Source: Herbaspirillum huttiense (lineage in GTDB: Bacteria > Pseudomonadota > Gammaproteobacteria > Burkholderiales > Burkholderiaceae_D). Taken from it: 64,000 bases of DNA. Positions within the stretch are counted from its first letter, which is position 1. Each line of letters begins with the position of its first letter. A program made the position numbers and the translations under genes. The notes beneath the pieces were generated by a model. That model saw only the letters and a program-made list of their open reading frames with translations, was not told the DNA's origin and searched no databases. Shown here in pieces: positions 51,503-59,938 of this stretch. The stretch is from positions 372,001 through 436,000 of the forward strand of contig NZ_CP037993.1 in NCBI RefSeq assembly GCF_004367745.1, written 5' to 3'.

Positions 51503-52416
51503 GCGCGGCCGGCACGACTTCCGTGGCACCGCCCGTGGTGAGTGCCGCCGCCAGCGACAAGGCCCCCGGCCAGCGCAGCCTGCCCTGGCTGATGTCGGCC
51601 CCGGCCATCCTGCTGTGTACGGTGATGCTGCTTGTGCCGCTGGTACTGACCTTCGTGCTGTCCTTCAACGCCTATGATGCCGAGACCGGCCCCAAGGCCG
51701 GTACCTTCACGCTGGAGCATTACGCAGCGGTGCTGACCGATCCGTATTACTACGGCATCTTCTGGCGCACGCTGTGGATCTCGGGCCTGGTCACGCTGAT
51801 CTGCATCGTGGTGGGTGCGCCCGAAGCCTGGATCCTCAACCGCATGCGCAAGCCCTGGCGCTCCATCATGCTGCTGGTGGTGCTGGCCCCGCTGATGATC
51901 TCGGTGGTGGTGCGCGCCTTCGGCTGGAGCATGCTGCTCGGTCCCGAAGGCCTCATCAACGGCACGCTGGTGGCGCTGGGCTTTGCCAAGGTCAAGCTGC
52001 TCTATACCGAAACGGCCATCGTCATTGCGCTGGTGCACGTGATGCTGCCCTTCATGGTGATCCCGGTGTGGACCTCGCTGCAGAAACTCGATGGTGGCGT
52101 GGCCAATGCGGCGCTGTCGCTGGGCGCCTCGCCCATCACCGTGCTGCGCCGTATCGTGCTGCCGCAGATCATGCCCGGCATTCTCTCGGGCAGCCTGATC
52201 GTCTTCGGCCTCTCGGCAAGCTCCTTTGCCATTCCGGGTTTGCTGGGCGGACGCCGCCTGAAGATGATGGCCACCATCATCTATGACGAATACCTGCACG
52301 AACTGAACTGGCCGCTGGGCGCCGCCATCGCGCTGCTGCTGCTGGTGGCCAACCTGGTCATCATGCTGGGCTGGAACCGCATGATCGAACGCCGCTACAA
52401 GAAAGCGCTGGGCTGA
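51499..52416 (+). CDS. ABC transporter permease (PotB-like)
   Basis: 305 residues with six predicted transmembrane helices. The cytoplasmic N-terminus (about 1-30) is Ala/Ser rich. The EAA coupling loop is at about 195-215 (NAALSLGASPITVLRRIVLPQIMPGI), which contacts the ATPase. The family is binding-protein-dependent inner-membrane importers of polyamines, opines and similar compounds. It overlaps the ATPase gene by 4 bp and is followed after 3 bp by the second permease. Confidence 0.93.
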   Translation: MSAAGTTSVAPPVVSAAASDKAPGQRSLPWLMSAPAILLCTVMLLVPLVLTFVLSFNAYDAETGPKAGTFTLEHYAAVLTDPYYYGIFWRTLWISGLVTLICIVVGAPEAWILNRMRKPWRSIMLLVVLAPLMISVVVRAFGWSMLLGPEGLINGTLVALGFAKVKLLYTETAIVIALVHVMLPFMVIPVWTSLQKLDGGVANAALSLGASPITVLRRIVLPQIMPGILSGSLIVFGLSASSFAIPGLLGGRRLKMMATIIYDEYLHELNWPLGAAIALLLLVANLVIMLGWNRMIERRYKKALG

Positions 52417-52419
52417 ACC

Positions 52420-53214
52420 ATGAACAAGAACGGACCGATTGCATTGTGCTTCAATGCACTGGTGATCCTCTTCACGCTGGCCCCGATCCTGGTGGTGTGC
52501 GTGATTGCCTTCACCCCCGAAAACACCCTGACCATGAACGGGCCGGAATTCTCGCTGCGCTGGTTCAAGGCGGTGTTTGAGTTTCCCGACTTCGTGAGCT
52601 CCTTCTGGAACAGCCTCTGGCTGGCGCTGGCAGCGGCCACCATCTCCACGGCGCTGGCCATTCCGGCGGCCATGGCGCTGGTGCGTTATCCGCATCGCTG
52701 GTCCGGCGTCTTGCAGGGCCTGTTCCTGTCGCCGCTGATCATTCCGCACCTGGTGCTGGGCGTGGCGCTGCTGCGCCTGTTCTCGGTGGTGGGCGGCGCG
52801 GGCAGTTTTGGCTGGCTGGTGCTGGCGCACTCGCTGGTGGTGACGCCTTATACGATGCGCCTGATCATGGCCGCGCTGATCGGCTTCGACCGCAGCGCCG
52901 AGCAGGCCGCCCTGTCGCTGGGGGCCACGCGCTCCACGGTGTTCCTGCGCATCACGCTGCCGATGATCCTGCCGGGCATCACCGGGGGCTGGCTGCTGGC
53001 CTTCATCAACAGCTTCGATGAAGTCACCATGTCCATCTTCGTGACCTCGCCCTCGACGGTGACGCTGCCGGTGCGCATGTACATGTATGCCACCGAATCC
53101 ATCGATCCCATGATGGCGGCCGTCTCGGCGCTGATGGTGGGCATCACGGCGGTGGCCATGATCATCCTGGACCGGGTCTATGGACTGGACCGCGTGCTGG
53201 TGGGGCGTTCATGA
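52420..53214 (+). CDS. ABC transporter permease (PotC-like)
   Basis: 264 residues, six predicted transmembrane helices. The EAA loop reads EQAALSLGATRSTVFLRITLPMILPGI (about 162-188). It pairs with the preceding permease to form the translocation channel. The short C-terminal tail follows the last helix. Its stop overlaps the start of the iron-sulfur subunit gene by 4 bp (ATGA), tying the transporter and the oxidase to one transcript. Confidence 0.93.
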   Translation: MNKNGPIALCFNALVILFTLAPILVVCVIAFTPENTLTMNGPEFSLRWFKAVFEFPDFVSSFWNSLWLALAAATISTALAIPAAMALVRYPHRWSGVLQGLFLSPLIIPHLVLGVALLRLFSVVGGAGSFGWLVLAHSLVVTPYTMRLIMAALIGFDRSAEQAALSLGATRSTVFLRITLPMILPGITGGWLLAFINSFDEVTMSIFVTSPSTVTLPVRMYMYATESIDPMMAAVSALMVGITAVAMIILDRVYGLDRVLVGRS

Positions 53215-53525
53215 ATCACACCTCTGCTCCTGCACAGGCCCAGCTGGTGCGGCTGGCCGAAGGCGATCGCGCTGCGGTCAGCTTCACGCTGGACGGCCGC
53301 CCGGCGACCGCGCTGGAAGGCGACACGGTGCTGACCGCCGTGCTGACCAATACCTGCAGCCTGCGCCGAAATGAATTCAGCGGCCAGCCGCGGGCCGGCT
53401 TTTGCATGATGGGCGCGTGCCAGGATTGCTGGATCGCGACCGACAGCGGCGAGCGCCTGCGCGCCTGCTCCACCTTCATCCGTGCCGGCATGCAATTGCG
53501 CAGCGGCCAGGAGGAACCCGCATGA
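53211..53525 (+). CDS. [2Fe-2S] ferredoxin-like subunit of a three-subunit amino-acid oxidase (HcnA/gamma type)
   Basis: 104 residues. A plant-type ferredoxin fold (Fer2_4) with the four cluster ligands C65, C70, C73 and C86 in FCMMGACQDC and LRAC. The same small subunit is found in hydrogen-cyanide synthase (HcnA), in opine oxidases and in D-hydroxyproline dehydrogenases, where it passes electrons from the flavin subunits. It overlaps genes on both sides by 4 bp. Confidence 0.9.
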   Translation: MNHTSAPAQAQLVRLAEGDRAAVSFTLDGRPATALEGDTVLTAVLTNTCSLRRNEFSGQPRAGFCMMGACQDCWIATDSGERLRACSTFIRAGMQLRSGQEEPA

Positions 53526-54973
53526 CGCGCGCAGCTCCCGTCATCGTCGGTGCCGGCCCGGCCGGTGTGCGTGCGGCGCAGACGCTGCTGGCCCATGGCG
53601 TGCGGCCCATCGTCATCGATGAAGCCGCGCAGGCTGGCGGCCAGATCTATCGCCAGCCGCCGCGCGGTTTCCTGCGCAGCCGCAAGACGCTCTACGGTTT
53701 TGAAGCCAGCCGCGCACAATCGGTGCACAGCACCTTCCATGCGCTGCGCGAGGCCATCGACTATCGCCCCAACACGTTGGTCTGGAATGCCCAGCCGGGT
53801 TTGCTGGACCTCATGGATGGCGGCGCGCAATCCGCTTCCACCCTGGCCTGGGAAGACATCATCGTGGCCACCGGTGCGACTGACCGCGTGCTGCCTTTCC
53901 CCGGCTGGACCACGCCGGGCGTCTATACGCTGGGCGGCTCGCAGGTCGCGCTCAAGTTCCAGGGCTGCGCCATCGGACGCTCGGTGGTGTTGGCCGGCAA
54001 TGGTCCGCTGCTCTATCTGGTGGCCTATCAATATGCCAAGGCCGGTGCGCGGGTGGCAGCGGTGCTCGACAGCAGCAGCCTGGCCGACCGCATCGCTGCA
54101 CTGCCCGCCATGCTGGGCCAGCCGGCCTTGCTGGCCAAGGGCATCTACTACCTCGCCTGGCTCAAGCTGCATGGCGTGCCGGTGCATTCGCACGCGCGGG
54201 TGCTGCGCGTGGAAGGCGATGCGCGGGTGCAGGCGCTGGTCTGGCGTCGCGAGAACCTGGCAAGCGCGGGCGGCAAGCCCGGTCCCGAGCAGCGCATTGA
54301 ATGCGATGCCGTCGGCTTCGGTTATGCACTGCGTTCTGAAACGCAACTGGCTGATCTGCTGGGTTGCCGCTTCCAGTTCGACAGCCTGCAGCGTGCGCAT
54401 CTGCCGGTGCGCGACAAGAGCACCCGCAGCAGCGTGCCGGGCGTCTATCTCGCCGGTGACGGTGCCGGCATCATGGGGGCCGATGCCGCTGAGCTGGCCG
54501 GTGAACGCGCTGCGCTGGCCTTGCTGCAGGATCGCGGCATCGCCGTCGATGCGGCCCGGGTGACGCAGATCGAAGCGGAGCTGGCGCGCATCGGCGCTTT
54601 CCGTCTCGGACTGGAGCGCGCCTTCCCCTTCCCCGAACGCTGGGCGGCCACCGCACCGGACGATCTGGTGATCTGCCGCTGCGAGAACATCCGCGCCGGT
54701 GAATTGCGCGCGGCCGTGCGCGAGAAAGGCGCAGCGGAAATGAACCGGCTCAAGGCGCTCACACGCGTTGGCATGGGCCGTTGCCAGGGCCGCATGTGTG
54801 GTGCCGCGGCCGCCGAAATCCTGGCGCATGCCGCTGGCCTGCCGGTGCAGGAAGTCGGACGGCTGCGCGGCCAGGCACCGATCAAACCGATTCCATTGGG
54901 CATGCATGTGCCGGCCCCCGAGCCTGTCTCTGCGCGCGTGATCGCGCTGCATGCGCAGGAGGATGCCTCATGA
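53522..54973 (+). CDS. FAD/NAD(P)-binding oxidase subunit with C-terminal BFD-like [2Fe-2S] site (HcnB/OoxA type)
   Basis: 483 residues from ATG 53522 (ATGA overlap); the upstream in-frame extension is inside the ferredoxin gene. The N-terminal FAD motif VGAGPAGVRAAQ (9-20) and a second dinucleotide motif VVLAGNGPLLYLVAYQYAKAG (about 157-177) mark a pyridine-nucleotide-disulfide-reductase fold. A C-terminal bacterioferredoxin-associated-ferredoxin-like domain carries C385, C387, C421 and C426 (C-x-C and C-x4-C). The arrangement matches the A subunits of opine oxidases and HcnB. Together with its neighbours it forms a heteromeric amine or amino-acid dehydrogenase; the substrate is not evident. 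Confidence 0.9.
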   Translation: MTRAAPVIVGAGPAGVRAAQTLLAHGVRPIVIDEAAQAGGQIYRQPPRGFLRSRKTLYGFEASRAQSVHSTFHALREAIDYRPNTLVWNAQPGLLDLMDGGAQSASTLAWEDIIVATGATDRVLPFPGWTTPGVYTLGGSQVALKFQGCAIGRSVVLAGNGPLLYLVAYQYAKAGARVAAVLDSSSLADRIAALPAMLGQPALLAKGIYYLAWLKLHGVPVHSHARVLRVEGDARVQALVWRRENLASAGGKPGPEQRIECDAVGFGYALRSETQLADLLGCRFQFDSLQRAHLPVRDKSTRSSVPGVYLAGDGAGIMGADAAELAGERAALALLQDRGIAVDAARVTQIEAELARIGAFRLGLERAFPFPERWAATAPDDLVICRCENIRAGELRAAVREKGAAEMNRLKALTRVGMGRCQGRMCGAAAAEILAHAAGLPVQEVGRLRGQAPIKPIPLGMHVPAPEPVSARVIALHAQEDAS

Positions 54974-56142
54974 AGAGCCTCCATACCGAAGTCCTCATCA
55001 TCGGCGGCGGCATCGTCGGCAGCTCGGCTGCACTGGTGCTGGCCAAAGCCGGACGCCGCGTGACCATCCTGGAGCGCGACCTGTGCGGTGCGCGTTCCAG
55101 CGGCATCAACTACGGTGGCGTGCGCCGCCAGGGCCGCCCCGAAGTGCAGCTGCCGCTGTCGCAACGGGCGCATCAGATCTGGGGCGATCTGCAGTCCCTG
55201 ATCGGCACCACCGGCGAATACGAACGCAGCGGCCACTTCAAGCTGGCCCGTAGCGACGCCGACATGCAATCGCTGATCGCCTATGCCGAACTGAGCCGGC
55301 CCTATGGGCTGGGGATCGAACTCATCAGCGGCGAACGCCTGCGCCAGCAATGTCCCTGGCTGGGCGGCGCGGCGGTCGGCGGCTCGCTGTGTTCGGAAGA
55401 CGGCCAGGCCAATCCGCGCCTGGTCTCGCCGGCCTTTGCGCGCGCCGCCGAAGCGGCGGGCGCGACCGTGATCGAGCGTTGCGAAGTCATGCAGGTGGGC
55501 TACGATGGCCGCGACTTCGTGGCCGAAGCGCGGCTGGGCGGCGAACCCTTGCAGGTGCGTGCGGAAGTACTCATCAATTGCGCCGGTGCCTGGGCCAATC
55601 GCGTGGCGCAGTCCTTTGGCGAGACCGTCCCGCTGACCAGCGGCCACCCCAGCATGGTGGTGACCGAACCGATTCCCCACTTCCTGCCTTGGAGCCTGGG
55701 CGTGGAAGGGGGCTCCATCTACTGCCGCCAGGTGGCGCGCGGCAACGTGGTGCTGGGCGGGGGCCGTGGCTACGAGCAGGATGAACTGCGCGCCCGCGCC
55801 TCGCACGATTCCATCCTCGGGCTGCTGCCGCAGGCGGCGGCCTTGCTGCCGGCGCTGCGCCATGTCCACATCATCCGCAGCTGGAGCGGCGTGGAAGGTT
55901 ACCTGCCGGACCAGCATCCGGTGATCGGCCCCAGCACGACGCAACTGGGCCTGCTGCATGGCTTCGGTTTCTGCGGTGCCGGTTTCCAGATCGGGCCGGC
56001 TGCCGGTGAGGCGCTGGCCGAGCTGGTGCTGCATGGCCGCAGCACCATCGCGCTGGATGCTTTCTCGATTGGCCGTTTCCTGCCGCCACGTTCCGACGCT
56101 GTCGACCTGTTGTCCTCCCACCCTGAAAGGAAGATCTCATGA
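54970..56142 (+). CDS. FAD-dependent DAO-type oxidoreductase, catalytic subunit (HcnC/OoxB type)
   Basis: 390 residues from ATG 54970 (ATGA overlap). The N-terminal FAD-binding motif VLIIGGGIVGSSAALVLAKAG (8-28) is followed by the DAO substrate domain and the C-terminal LLHGFGFCGAGFQIGPAAGE FAD contact. In homologous complexes this subunit oxidises the C-N bond of a secondary amine or imino acid: glycine in HcnC, octopine or nopaline in OoxB/NoxB, sarcosine or hydroxyproline in others. The substrate here is unknown. It overlaps the binding-protein gene by 4 bp. Confidence 0.9.
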   Translation: MKSLHTEVLIIGGGIVGSSAALVLAKAGRRVTILERDLCGARSSGINYGGVRRQGRPEVQLPLSQRAHQIWGDLQSLIGTTGEYERSGHFKLARSDADMQSLIAYAELSRPYGLGIELISGERLRQQCPWLGGAAVGGSLCSEDGQANPRLVSPAFARAAEAAGATVIERCEVMQVGYDGRDFVAEARLGGEPLQVRAEVLINCAGAWANRVAQSFGETVPLTSGHPSMVVTEPIPHFLPWSLGVEGGSIYCRQVARGNVVLGGGRGYEQDELRARASHDSILGLLPQAAALLPALRHVHIIRSWSGVEGYLPDQHPVIGPSTTQLGLLHGFGFCGAGFQIGPAAGEALAELVLHGRSTIALDAFSIGRFLPPRSDAVDLLSSHPERKIS

Positions 56143-57182
56143 TGTCGCTTTCCCGCACCGCTGCCCTCGGACTGTTGCTGGCCGCCACCGCCGCCCAGGG
56201 GCAGGCGCAGACCCGCACGCTGTACGTCGGCATGAATGGCGGCAACATGGAGAAGACCTTCACGCAAGCGGTGTTCGCTCCCTTCGAGCAGAAGTACAAC
56301 GTCAAGATCGCCGTGGTGCCCGGCGGCTCGGCCGACATCCTGGCCAAGGCCCAGGCCGCCAAGGACAAGCCGCAGATGCATCTGATGTTCCTGGACGATG
56401 GCGTGATGTATCGTGCCGTCGGCATGGGCCTGTGCGAGAAGCAGAAGCCCAATCCCAACCTGGCCAACCTGCTGCCGGTGGCGCACATCAAGGATGACCT
56501 GGCCACGGGCGTGACCATCAGCGTTACCGGCCTGGCCTACAACACCAAGGTCTATGCCGAGAAGGGCTGGGCACCGCCGACCTCGTGGCTCGACCTGGCC
56601 GATCCCAAGCTCAAGGGGCGCGTGGTGTTCCAGTCGCTGCCTTCGTCCACTTTCGGGCTGCATGCCTTCCTCGCCTTCAACCAGCTCAAGGGCGGCACGG
56701 ATGCCAACGTCGATCCCGGCTTCAAGGCCTGGCCCTCGACCATCGGGCCCAATGTGCTGGAGTACATCTCCAATTCGGCCAAGATTTCCGAGATGGCGCA
56801 GACCGGCGAGGCGGCCCTGTTCCCTTACACGCCCACGCAATCGACGCTCTTGAAGAGCAAGGGCGTGCCGGTGGAATACGTGCAGCCCAAGGAAGGTGCC
56901 ATTGTGCTGATGGTGGCGCAGTGCGTGATCGCCAACAATACCGAGCCGCAGCTGGCGCAGGAGCTGGCGGCCTATCTGCTCTCGCCGCAGGCGCAAGCCC
57001 TGGCGCTGGAAAACGGCAACTACAACCCGACCAATACCAAGGTCCAGGTCAGCGGCACGGCCGCGGCCGAGCAGGCGCGCATGAATGGCTTCGTCAAGGC
57101 CGCGCGCGCGGTGGACTGGGATGAGATCAACAAGAACCGCGCCGTGTGGAATACGCGCTGGAGCCGCACCATTGAGAGATGA
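56139..57182 (+). CDS. ABC transporter periplasmic substrate-binding protein
   Basis: 347 residues. A signal peptide of about 24 residues (LGLLLAATAAQGQAQ) is followed by a type 2 periplasmic binding protein of the PotD/iron/aminoethylphosphonate group: RTLYVGMNGGNMEKTFTQAVFAPFEQKYNVKI and PPTSWLDLADPKLKGRVVF. It would capture the substrate for the two permeases encoded upstream. As last gene of the operon it is followed by a strong terminator at 57261. ATG 56139 overlaps the previous stop; Met2 is an alternative. Confidence 0.92.
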   Translation: MMSLSRTAALGLLLAATAAQGQAQTRTLYVGMNGGNMEKTFTQAVFAPFEQKYNVKIAVVPGGSADILAKAQAAKDKPQMHLMFLDDGVMYRAVGMGLCEKQKPNPNLANLLPVAHIKDDLATGVTISVTGLAYNTKVYAEKGWAPPTSWLDLADPKLKGRVVFQSLPSSTFGLHAFLAFNQLKGGTDANVDPGFKAWPSTIGPNVLEYISNSAKISEMAQTGEAALFPYTPTQSTLLKSKGVPVEYVQPKEGAIVLMVAQCVIANNTEPQLAQELAAYLLSPQAQALALENGNYNPTNTKVQVSGTAAAEQARMNGFVKAARAVDWDEINKNRAVWNTRWSRTIER

Positions 57183-57260
57183 GATCGGCAGCTCGTCGGC
57201 CTGAAACGCAGGAATGCGTAAATGATTTATCTGATTTGGCAGAACCTCTGGTAGTTTTTT

Positions 57261-57288
57261 ACGCCACCTGCGCGGTGGCGTTTTTTTT
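57261..57288 (+). terminator. Intrinsic terminator of the oxidase/transporter operon
   Basis: An 8-bp stem ACGCCACC/GGTGGCGT with loop TGCGC is followed by eight T. Confidence 0.93.
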
Positions 57289-57691
57289 GCGCTGATGGCG
57301 CGTGATCCCCATTTTTGTTTATCTGTGGCATCGATAAATCGATGTCGATTGTGCAATGGCGCAGATAAACCACAGCAGACCGTCCCGAGGCGCGCAGTGG
57401 CGGGTAGGGCAAAAATCGCGTATAATGCATGGATCGCTCAAGAACCGAGCGGAAATCCTGATCCCCACGCGCCTTGTCGTACAGCATCTTGCAATCCGCG
57501 TGATTCGCATCTTCATCCGCTTCCCCGAGTAAAGACACTGCGCTGCCGGTCTCGCCGCCAGCGGGTTCACCTGTCCTCCGACCTTAACGCTCCCGGCCTC
57601 CCCATGGCGTGGCCAGTCGTCAAAGCCAGAGATTGCAAATCCCCGAGCCCTTCCTCCGTGAGGTCGCGTGCTCACGCACAAGAAAGAGAAA
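57289..57691 (+). other. infA upstream region with a -10 element
   Basis: About 400 bp without a supported gene. A perfect TATAAT lies at 57421-57426; its -35 is poor. If used, infA would have a leader of about 260 nt, long for such a small gene. I see no recognised RNA element in the leader. Confidence 0.5.
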
Positions 57692-57955
57692 ATGGCAAAA
57701 GAAGAACTGATCGAAATGCAAGGACAAGTCTCCGAAGTCCTCCCCGACTCGCGTTTCCGCGTGGCGCTGGACAACGGCCATTCGCTGATCGCCTATACGG
57801 CTGGTCGCATGAAAAAGAATTTCATCAAGATTCTGGCGGGCGACAAGGTCACGCTGGAACTGTCTCCCTACGACCTGAACAAGGGTCGCATCATCTTCCG
57901 TCACCTGGAACAGCGCGGCCCCAGCGGCCCCCGTCCGGGTTTCCGTCGCCGCTGA
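57692..57955 (+). CDS. infA: Translation initiation factor IF-1
   Basis: 87 residues from ATG 57692; a GTG eight codons upstream is less likely. IF-1 is a single S1/OB-fold protein that binds the 30S A site during initiation. The core [26 protein letters not shown] and [22 protein letters not shown] is typical. The C-terminal extension [14 protein letters not shown] makes it longer than the 72-residue E. coli protein. In Burkholderiales one infA usually lies in the ribosomal protein operon, so this stand-alone gene is probably a second copy. Confidence 0.95.
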   Translation: MAKEELIEMQGQVSEVLPDSRFRVALDNGHSLIAYTAGRMKKNFIKILAGDKVTLELSPYDLNKGRIIFRHLEQRGPSGPRPGFRRR

Positions 57956-58077
57956 GAGCGCGCGGCGCATCCCTCCCACGCCCAATGGCGTGGTGCGCCG
58001 CCTGATGCCCTCCGGCCCGCCTGTCCTTCACGACGGTATGCGCCCTCCCATGATCGGTTTTGCGAAAGAAAAAAAAT

Positions 58078-58335
58078 ATGCAAGCTCCGGTCACTCATCA
58101 GGAGCAGTACAAGGGCTTTCACATTTCACTGCGCTGTCAGGGCGAGGGTGGCTTGTGGGAGGTTGCCGAAGTTCATATCGCCGACAGCGGCGGGCTGGCG
58201 CCGCCCCTGTTTCCACGTCGCCAGCTGCCTGGCCGGTTTGATAGCGCGCTACTGGCCGTGGAGCGCGGCATGGGCTGGGCGCGGGCGGTGATCGACAATC
58301 TTGATCCAGCGCTGGATGGAGATTGGCTGAAGTGA
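58078..58335 (+). CDS. Small hypothetical protein
   Basis: 85 residues from ATG 58078 (MQAPVTHQEQYKGFHISLRC). I do not recognise the family. It has no signal peptide or membrane segment; it is rich in Gly, Ala and Trp, with a YKGFHISLRCQGEGGLWEVAEVHI stretch that looks like a small beta sheet, and a helical C-terminal half (FDSALLAVERGMGWARAVIDNL). The region upstream is A-rich (GAAAGAAAAAAAAT) rather than a clear ribosome site. It lies 122 bp after infA and may be cotranscribed with it. Confidence 0.6.
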   Translation: MQAPVTHQEQYKGFHISLRCQGEGGLWEVAEVHIADSGGLAPPLFPRRQLPGRFDSALLAVERGMGWARAVIDNLDPALDGDWLK

Positions 58336-58711
58336 ATTGCGTTGAGTTGAGCCGGTCCGGATGGGCCGGCGGCTCAAGCTGATGAAGCGCGACGGGCTCT
58401 TCCTTCCCTTTCTTTTTCTCACCCCCTCCACTGGCTCCTCCCTTCATGGAGCATGGACACACACCATGCGAAGCCGCATGAACGGTCCGATGTCCCTGCG
58501 TTCTCGCGCATCGAAAAAATTTAGACTTTCAGCGCAAATTATTCTCGCCCGACGGTAATTCCATTTCCCTCGGTTAATCTCTGCCCTCCATTTTGGTACC
58601 GATGCTTCCGGTGCAGCCTGCCCCGGGACCACCGCGTCAGCGGTGCATCGCCGGGGGCATGAGACTGTCTTCCATCGCTTCTCCTCCCCCGATGCACCTG
58701 TGAGCAACTGG
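58336..58711 (+). other. Intergenic region before the exported-protein cluster
   Basis: About 375 bp without a supported gene. It probably holds the promoter of the four-gene cluster, but I find no clear -35/-10 pair, sigma-54 or sigma-28 site. Confidence 0.5.
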
Positions 58712-59938
58712 ATGCCGTTCACCCTGCGACGGCGTTCATCGTTTGGGGATGCAGTGATTTACCTTCCAACTGTGCTGCAGAGGCTTGCGGGCCTGCTGCT
58801 GCTCTTTCTTTCCTCCTTGGCCCAGGCGCAGCAGCCGCTCGACGTGGCTTTCGCGGGCTTCGCCTATTCCGGCAGCGAGAGCACGCTGGACGACCGCTTT
58901 CCGTACTCGCGCCGCTACGAGGCGACCCGCAAGCGTGCCGGCACCACCCTGCATCAGACACTGATGCAGCAACTGCAGGCCACGCCGCCCGCCCACCTGC
59001 GCATCGTGCCGCAACTCGACGAACTCAAGGGCCGCGACCAGGCGCTGGCCGTGGCGCTGGTGGTCGGCAACGAGATGGTCTCCGAGGAAAGCTTCGGCAG
59101 CCTGCACAAACTGCTGATCGTGGTACGCGCGCAGGTGATGTTCTTCGATTTCAAGTCCATGAACGTGATCCGTTCCTATCCCGTCAGCTTTGCCTACGTC
59201 GACGTCCTGGATCACCCGGCTTCGGAAGACGAGATCCTGTCCCGCATCGCCCTGGTCTACGAAGGCAACGGCGGCAAGCCCGGCATACTCGGCCGCTTCG
59301 TCAACAACGTGGCCAAGGCCGAGTTGCCGGCGCAGGTGTCGCGCACCCTGCAGGTAGTCAACGTGCAGGTGCGCCCGGAGGCATCTGGCCTGCTGCCTGA
59401 CTTCCTGAAGTCCGCTCCCGGCGCATTGGAGAACTGGGCCGCCGATCTGGCCGGCGAAGCCATTTCCACACGCGCCGGCGTACCCATCCTGCCCTTCAGC
59501 AAGGGCTATGCGATCGGCAACGTGATGTCCTTCCGCGTCTCCGATGGGGCCGTGTGGGACCTCAGATTGCCCAAGCCCGACTACGAGATCAGCGTCGATC
59601 TCACCGGTTTCAAGAAGGTCAGGTTCAGCGAAGTTGAAGGCGGTGCCACCAGCTACGTCTACGGTGCCTACGGCGGCATCCGCCTGATCGAACCGCTGGG
59701 CAACAAGGTGTATCTGGATACCGCGCTCAAGAACGGCGAGTCGCGCGTGATTCCGGCCAGCCAGGATTACGTGGACGACTTCCCGCATTTCTATGACGCG
59801 CTCAATGGCATGTTCGTCAAGCTGGCCCAGGTCATCGATGGCCGGGGTGACGAGAAATGGCTCAAGAGCGCCGCTGCCGCTCAAGACATCGAACAACAGA
59901 TTGTCCACACCAAGGAGTTGATGAAGTCATGCAAATAA
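58712..59938 (+). CDS. Exported protein of unknown function, first gene of a CsgG/FlgT-like cluster
   Basis: 408 residues from ATG 58712. A GTG at 58754 has a better ribosome site (GGGGA) and would give a shorter signal peptide, (M)IYLPTVLQRLAGLLLLFLSS. In either case cleavage after AQA is likely, so the mature protein is periplasmic. I do not recognise the family. The mature N-terminus QQPLDVAFAGFAYSG resembles the first strand of CsgG-type ABD domains. A later segment LLIVVRAQVMFFDFKSMNVIRSYP and the C-terminal helical part follow. There is no lipobox and no further membrane segment. It overlaps the next gene by 10 bp. Confidence 0.75.
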   Translation: MPFTLRRRSSFGDAVIYLPTVLQRLAGLLLLFLSSLAQAQQPLDVAFAGFAYSGSESTLDDRFPYSRRYEATRKRAGTTLHQTLMQQLQATPPAHLRIVPQLDELKGRDQALAVALVVGNEMVSEESFGSLHKLLIVVRAQVMFFDFKSMNVIRSYPVSFAYVDVLDHPASEDEILSRIALVYEGNGGKPGILGRFVNNVAKAELPAQVSRTLQVVNVQVRPEASGLLPDFLKSAPGALENWAADLAGEAISTRAGVPILPFSKGYAIGNVMSFRVSDGAVWDLRLPKPDYEISVDLTGFKKVRFSEVEGGATSYVYGAYGGIRLIEPLGNKVYLDTALKNGESRVIPASQDYVDDFPHFYDALNGMFVKLAQVIDGRGDEKWLKSAAAAQDIEQQIVHTKELMKSCK

